Assembly: GCA_004297935.1 (NCBI GenBank)
Contig: SCRE01000023.1
Coordinates: 124,001-188,000, forward strand
DNA: 64,000 nucleotides
Reading direction: 5' to 3'
Source: Microbacteriaceae bacterium
GTDB taxonomy: Bacteria; Actinomycetota; Actinomycetes; Actinomycetales; Microbacteriaceae
The notes under the pieces: model-generated
Database searches by the model: none
The model's input: the letters and a program-made list of their open reading frames with translations, nothing else
What the model was told of the DNA's origin: nothing
In this document: piece after piece, positions 63,008 through 64,000 of the stretch
Numbering within the stretch: position 1 is the stretch's first letter
Layout of the letters: each line of letters starts with the position of its first letter
Program-made: the position numbers and the translations under genes

Positions 63008-63651
63008 ACGTGTCCGCCGTGCTTTCCGGATTGCCCTTTCTTCTCCAGGGTCTTGTTATCACGCTGCTCCTCTCCGTTGCGTCCATGGTTGGGAGCACAC
63101 TTGTCGGCCTGATTGCAGCCACTTTACGGTCGTCGCGGGTCCCGGTGGGTGCGCAAGTCGCTCGGGTGTACATCGAGATCTTCCGCGGTTCACCGTTGTT
63201 GATCACGCTGCTTTTTGTCTATTTCGGTGCCGGGTATCTGGGCTACTCGATTGATCTCTTTGCGGCAGCAGTCATCGGCATAAGTACCTATGAAGGCGCC
63301 TACATCGCCGAAATCGTCAGAGCCGGTATCGAAGCCGTGCCCCGCGCCCAATGGGAGGCTTCTCGTATTCTCGGGCTATCCACTACCCAAACGTTTCTCC
63401 ACGTGATCCTCCCACAGACGAGAAAGATCGTGCTGCCGCCGCTTGTTGGACAATACATCGCTCTGATCAAAGACACTTCAATCGCCTATGTGATCGGTCT
63501 GGCAGAACTGACTCGCTCTGGGCAGTCGATCGTGGACCGTCTTGGGCAACCCGTCTTGGTCTATGCCGCTATAGCGGCCCTGTATTTCATCATCTGCTAT
63601 CCGCTATCGCGTTGGGTGCGGAGCCTGGAGAAAAGGAACTCACTGACATGA
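63004..63651 (+). CDS. Amino-acid ABC transporter permease (HisQ/GlnP-like)
   Basis: 215 residues, GTG start overlapping the previous permease by 4 bases. VARVYIEIFRGSPLLITLLFVYFG and EIVRAGIEAVPRAQWEASRILGLSTTQTFLHVILPQTRKIVLPPLVGQYIALIKDTSIAYVIGLAELTRSGQSIVDR are typical of the polar amino-acid permease family and include the EAxxxLG coupling loop. With the permease at 62273 it forms a heterodimeric channel. Confidence 0.94.
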   Translation: MNVSAVLSGLPFLLQGLVITLLLSVASMVGSTLVGLIAATLRSSRVPVGAQVARVYIEIFRGSPLLITLLFVYFGAGYLGYSIDLFAAAVIGISTYEGAYIAEIVRAGIEAVPRAQWEASRILGLSTTQTFLHVILPQTRKIVLPPLVGQYIALIKDTSIAYVIGLAELTRSGQSIVDRLGQPVLVYAAIAALYFIICYPLSRWVRSLEKRNSLT

Positions 63652-64000
63652 GCACGGACGTACGCCCAACACCGGACCCACGGATCCAGCTGAATGAGGT
63701 GACGAAATCTTTCGGCCAGGTTGAAGTGCTGAAAGGCATCACTCTCCATGTCTTGGAGGGCGAAGTCCTTGCCGTCATTGGCGCCTCTGGCTCGGGTAAG
63801 AGCACGGTGCTGCGCATTATGAGCGGATTGGAGGTTGCCGACAGTGGCGAGGTCTGGGTCAACTCGACGCCTCTCCACGACCCCCATCGTGCCAAGGAGA
63901 TCCGCGGCCATGTCGGCATGGTATTTCAACAGTTCAATCTCTTTCCGCACTTGACCGCTCAAGCGAACGTCACCCTCGCACTCGTCAAAGCGCGCAAATA
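63648..64000 (+). CDS. Amino-acid ABC transporter ATP-binding protein (N-terminal part, cut by window end)
   Basis: 117 residues visible. ATG at 63648 overlaps the permease stop as ATGA. After a 10-residue lead, IQLNEVTKSFGQVEVLKGITLHVLEGEVLAVIGASGSGKSTVLRIMSGLEVADSGEV has Walker A GASGSGKST at 45-53, and the Q-loop follows as GHVGMVFQQFNLFPHLTAQANVTLA. The signature and Walker B motifs lie beyond the window. Completes the operon of lipoprotein, two permeases and ATPase. Confidence 0.94.
   Translation, partial: MSTDVRPTPDPRIQLNEVTKSFGQVEVLKGITLHVLEGEVLAVIGASGSGKSTVLRIMSGLEVADSGEVWVNSTPLHDPHRAKEIRGHVGMVFQQFNLFPHLTAQANVTLALVKARK

Noticed and set aside
1-64000. CRISPR arrays, rRNA, tRNA
   Set aside because: No regularly spaced direct repeats of CRISPR type and no rRNA or tRNA pattern were seen by eye; a covariance-model scan would be needed to exclude a small RNA gene.

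Overview
The window is high-GC bacterial DNA with short intergenic gaps and many 4-bp ATGA/GTGA gene overlaps. Its gene set is actinobacterial: a CSDC mycoredoxin-type glutaredoxin, an SCO6745-family protein, a DUF5997 protein, a TM0106-type RecB-like nuclease/helicase, a DUF3516-type helicase and several LLM-class oxidoreductases. Frequent gcatcc/ggatgc codon pairs and a recurrent palindromic repeat (core ggtctcgatacg ... ctactcgacc) point to Microbacteriaceae (Leifsonia/Microbacterium-like). The family assignment is inference. I saw no rRNA, convincing tRNA or CRISPR array.

Layout. 1-660 holds a serine-recombinase remnant. 661-4778 is a minus-strand operon of an IclR regulator, an OpuC/ProU-type quaternary-amine ABC transporter and its lipoprotein. 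It is divergent from 4985-6409, a histidine/aromatic ammonia-lyase homologue that has lost the Ala-Ser-Gly triad that forms the MIO cofactor. 6410-7840 is degenerate and contains a methyltransferase pseudogene. 7891-25551 is mostly housekeeping: sulfurtransferase, DksA-like protein, two RNA helicases, AidB-like acyl-CoA dehydrogenase, acylphosphatase, M18 aminopeptidase, glutathione peroxidase, GNAT, a DarT-like protein, glutaredoxin, a pRiA4b ORF-3-like protein and an SCO6745 protein. 25562-27598 is a large orphan with an S1-like region and a coiled coil. 27599-30241 is a scrap zone with one intact LLM gene, an ATPase pseudogene and several repeats.

30242-36695 carries an LLM monooxygenase/MHS transporter pair, OsmC, an Lrp regulator and an ornithine cyclodeaminase/CtlX pair. 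36840-46332 has a dGTPase, a phosphoglycerate-mutase-like phosphatase, a frameshifted RecB-like helicase, a VapBC-type module, a xi-class glutathione transferase and a phosphodiesterase. 46343-50707 is a valine/isobutyrate degradation cluster. 50742-58477 has a Stealth phosphotransferase, a DUF255 protein, an LLM monooxygenase, an FMN reductase and an aldo/keto reductase. 58611-64000 has an acyl-CoA ligase and a YheO-type regulator divergent from a polar amino-acid ABC transporter whose ATPase runs off the window.

The best candidate for a new system is 661-6409: a betaine-type importer, its regulator and a MIO-less lyase. My hypothesis is uptake and trimethylamine elimination of a histidine betaine such as ergothioneine.
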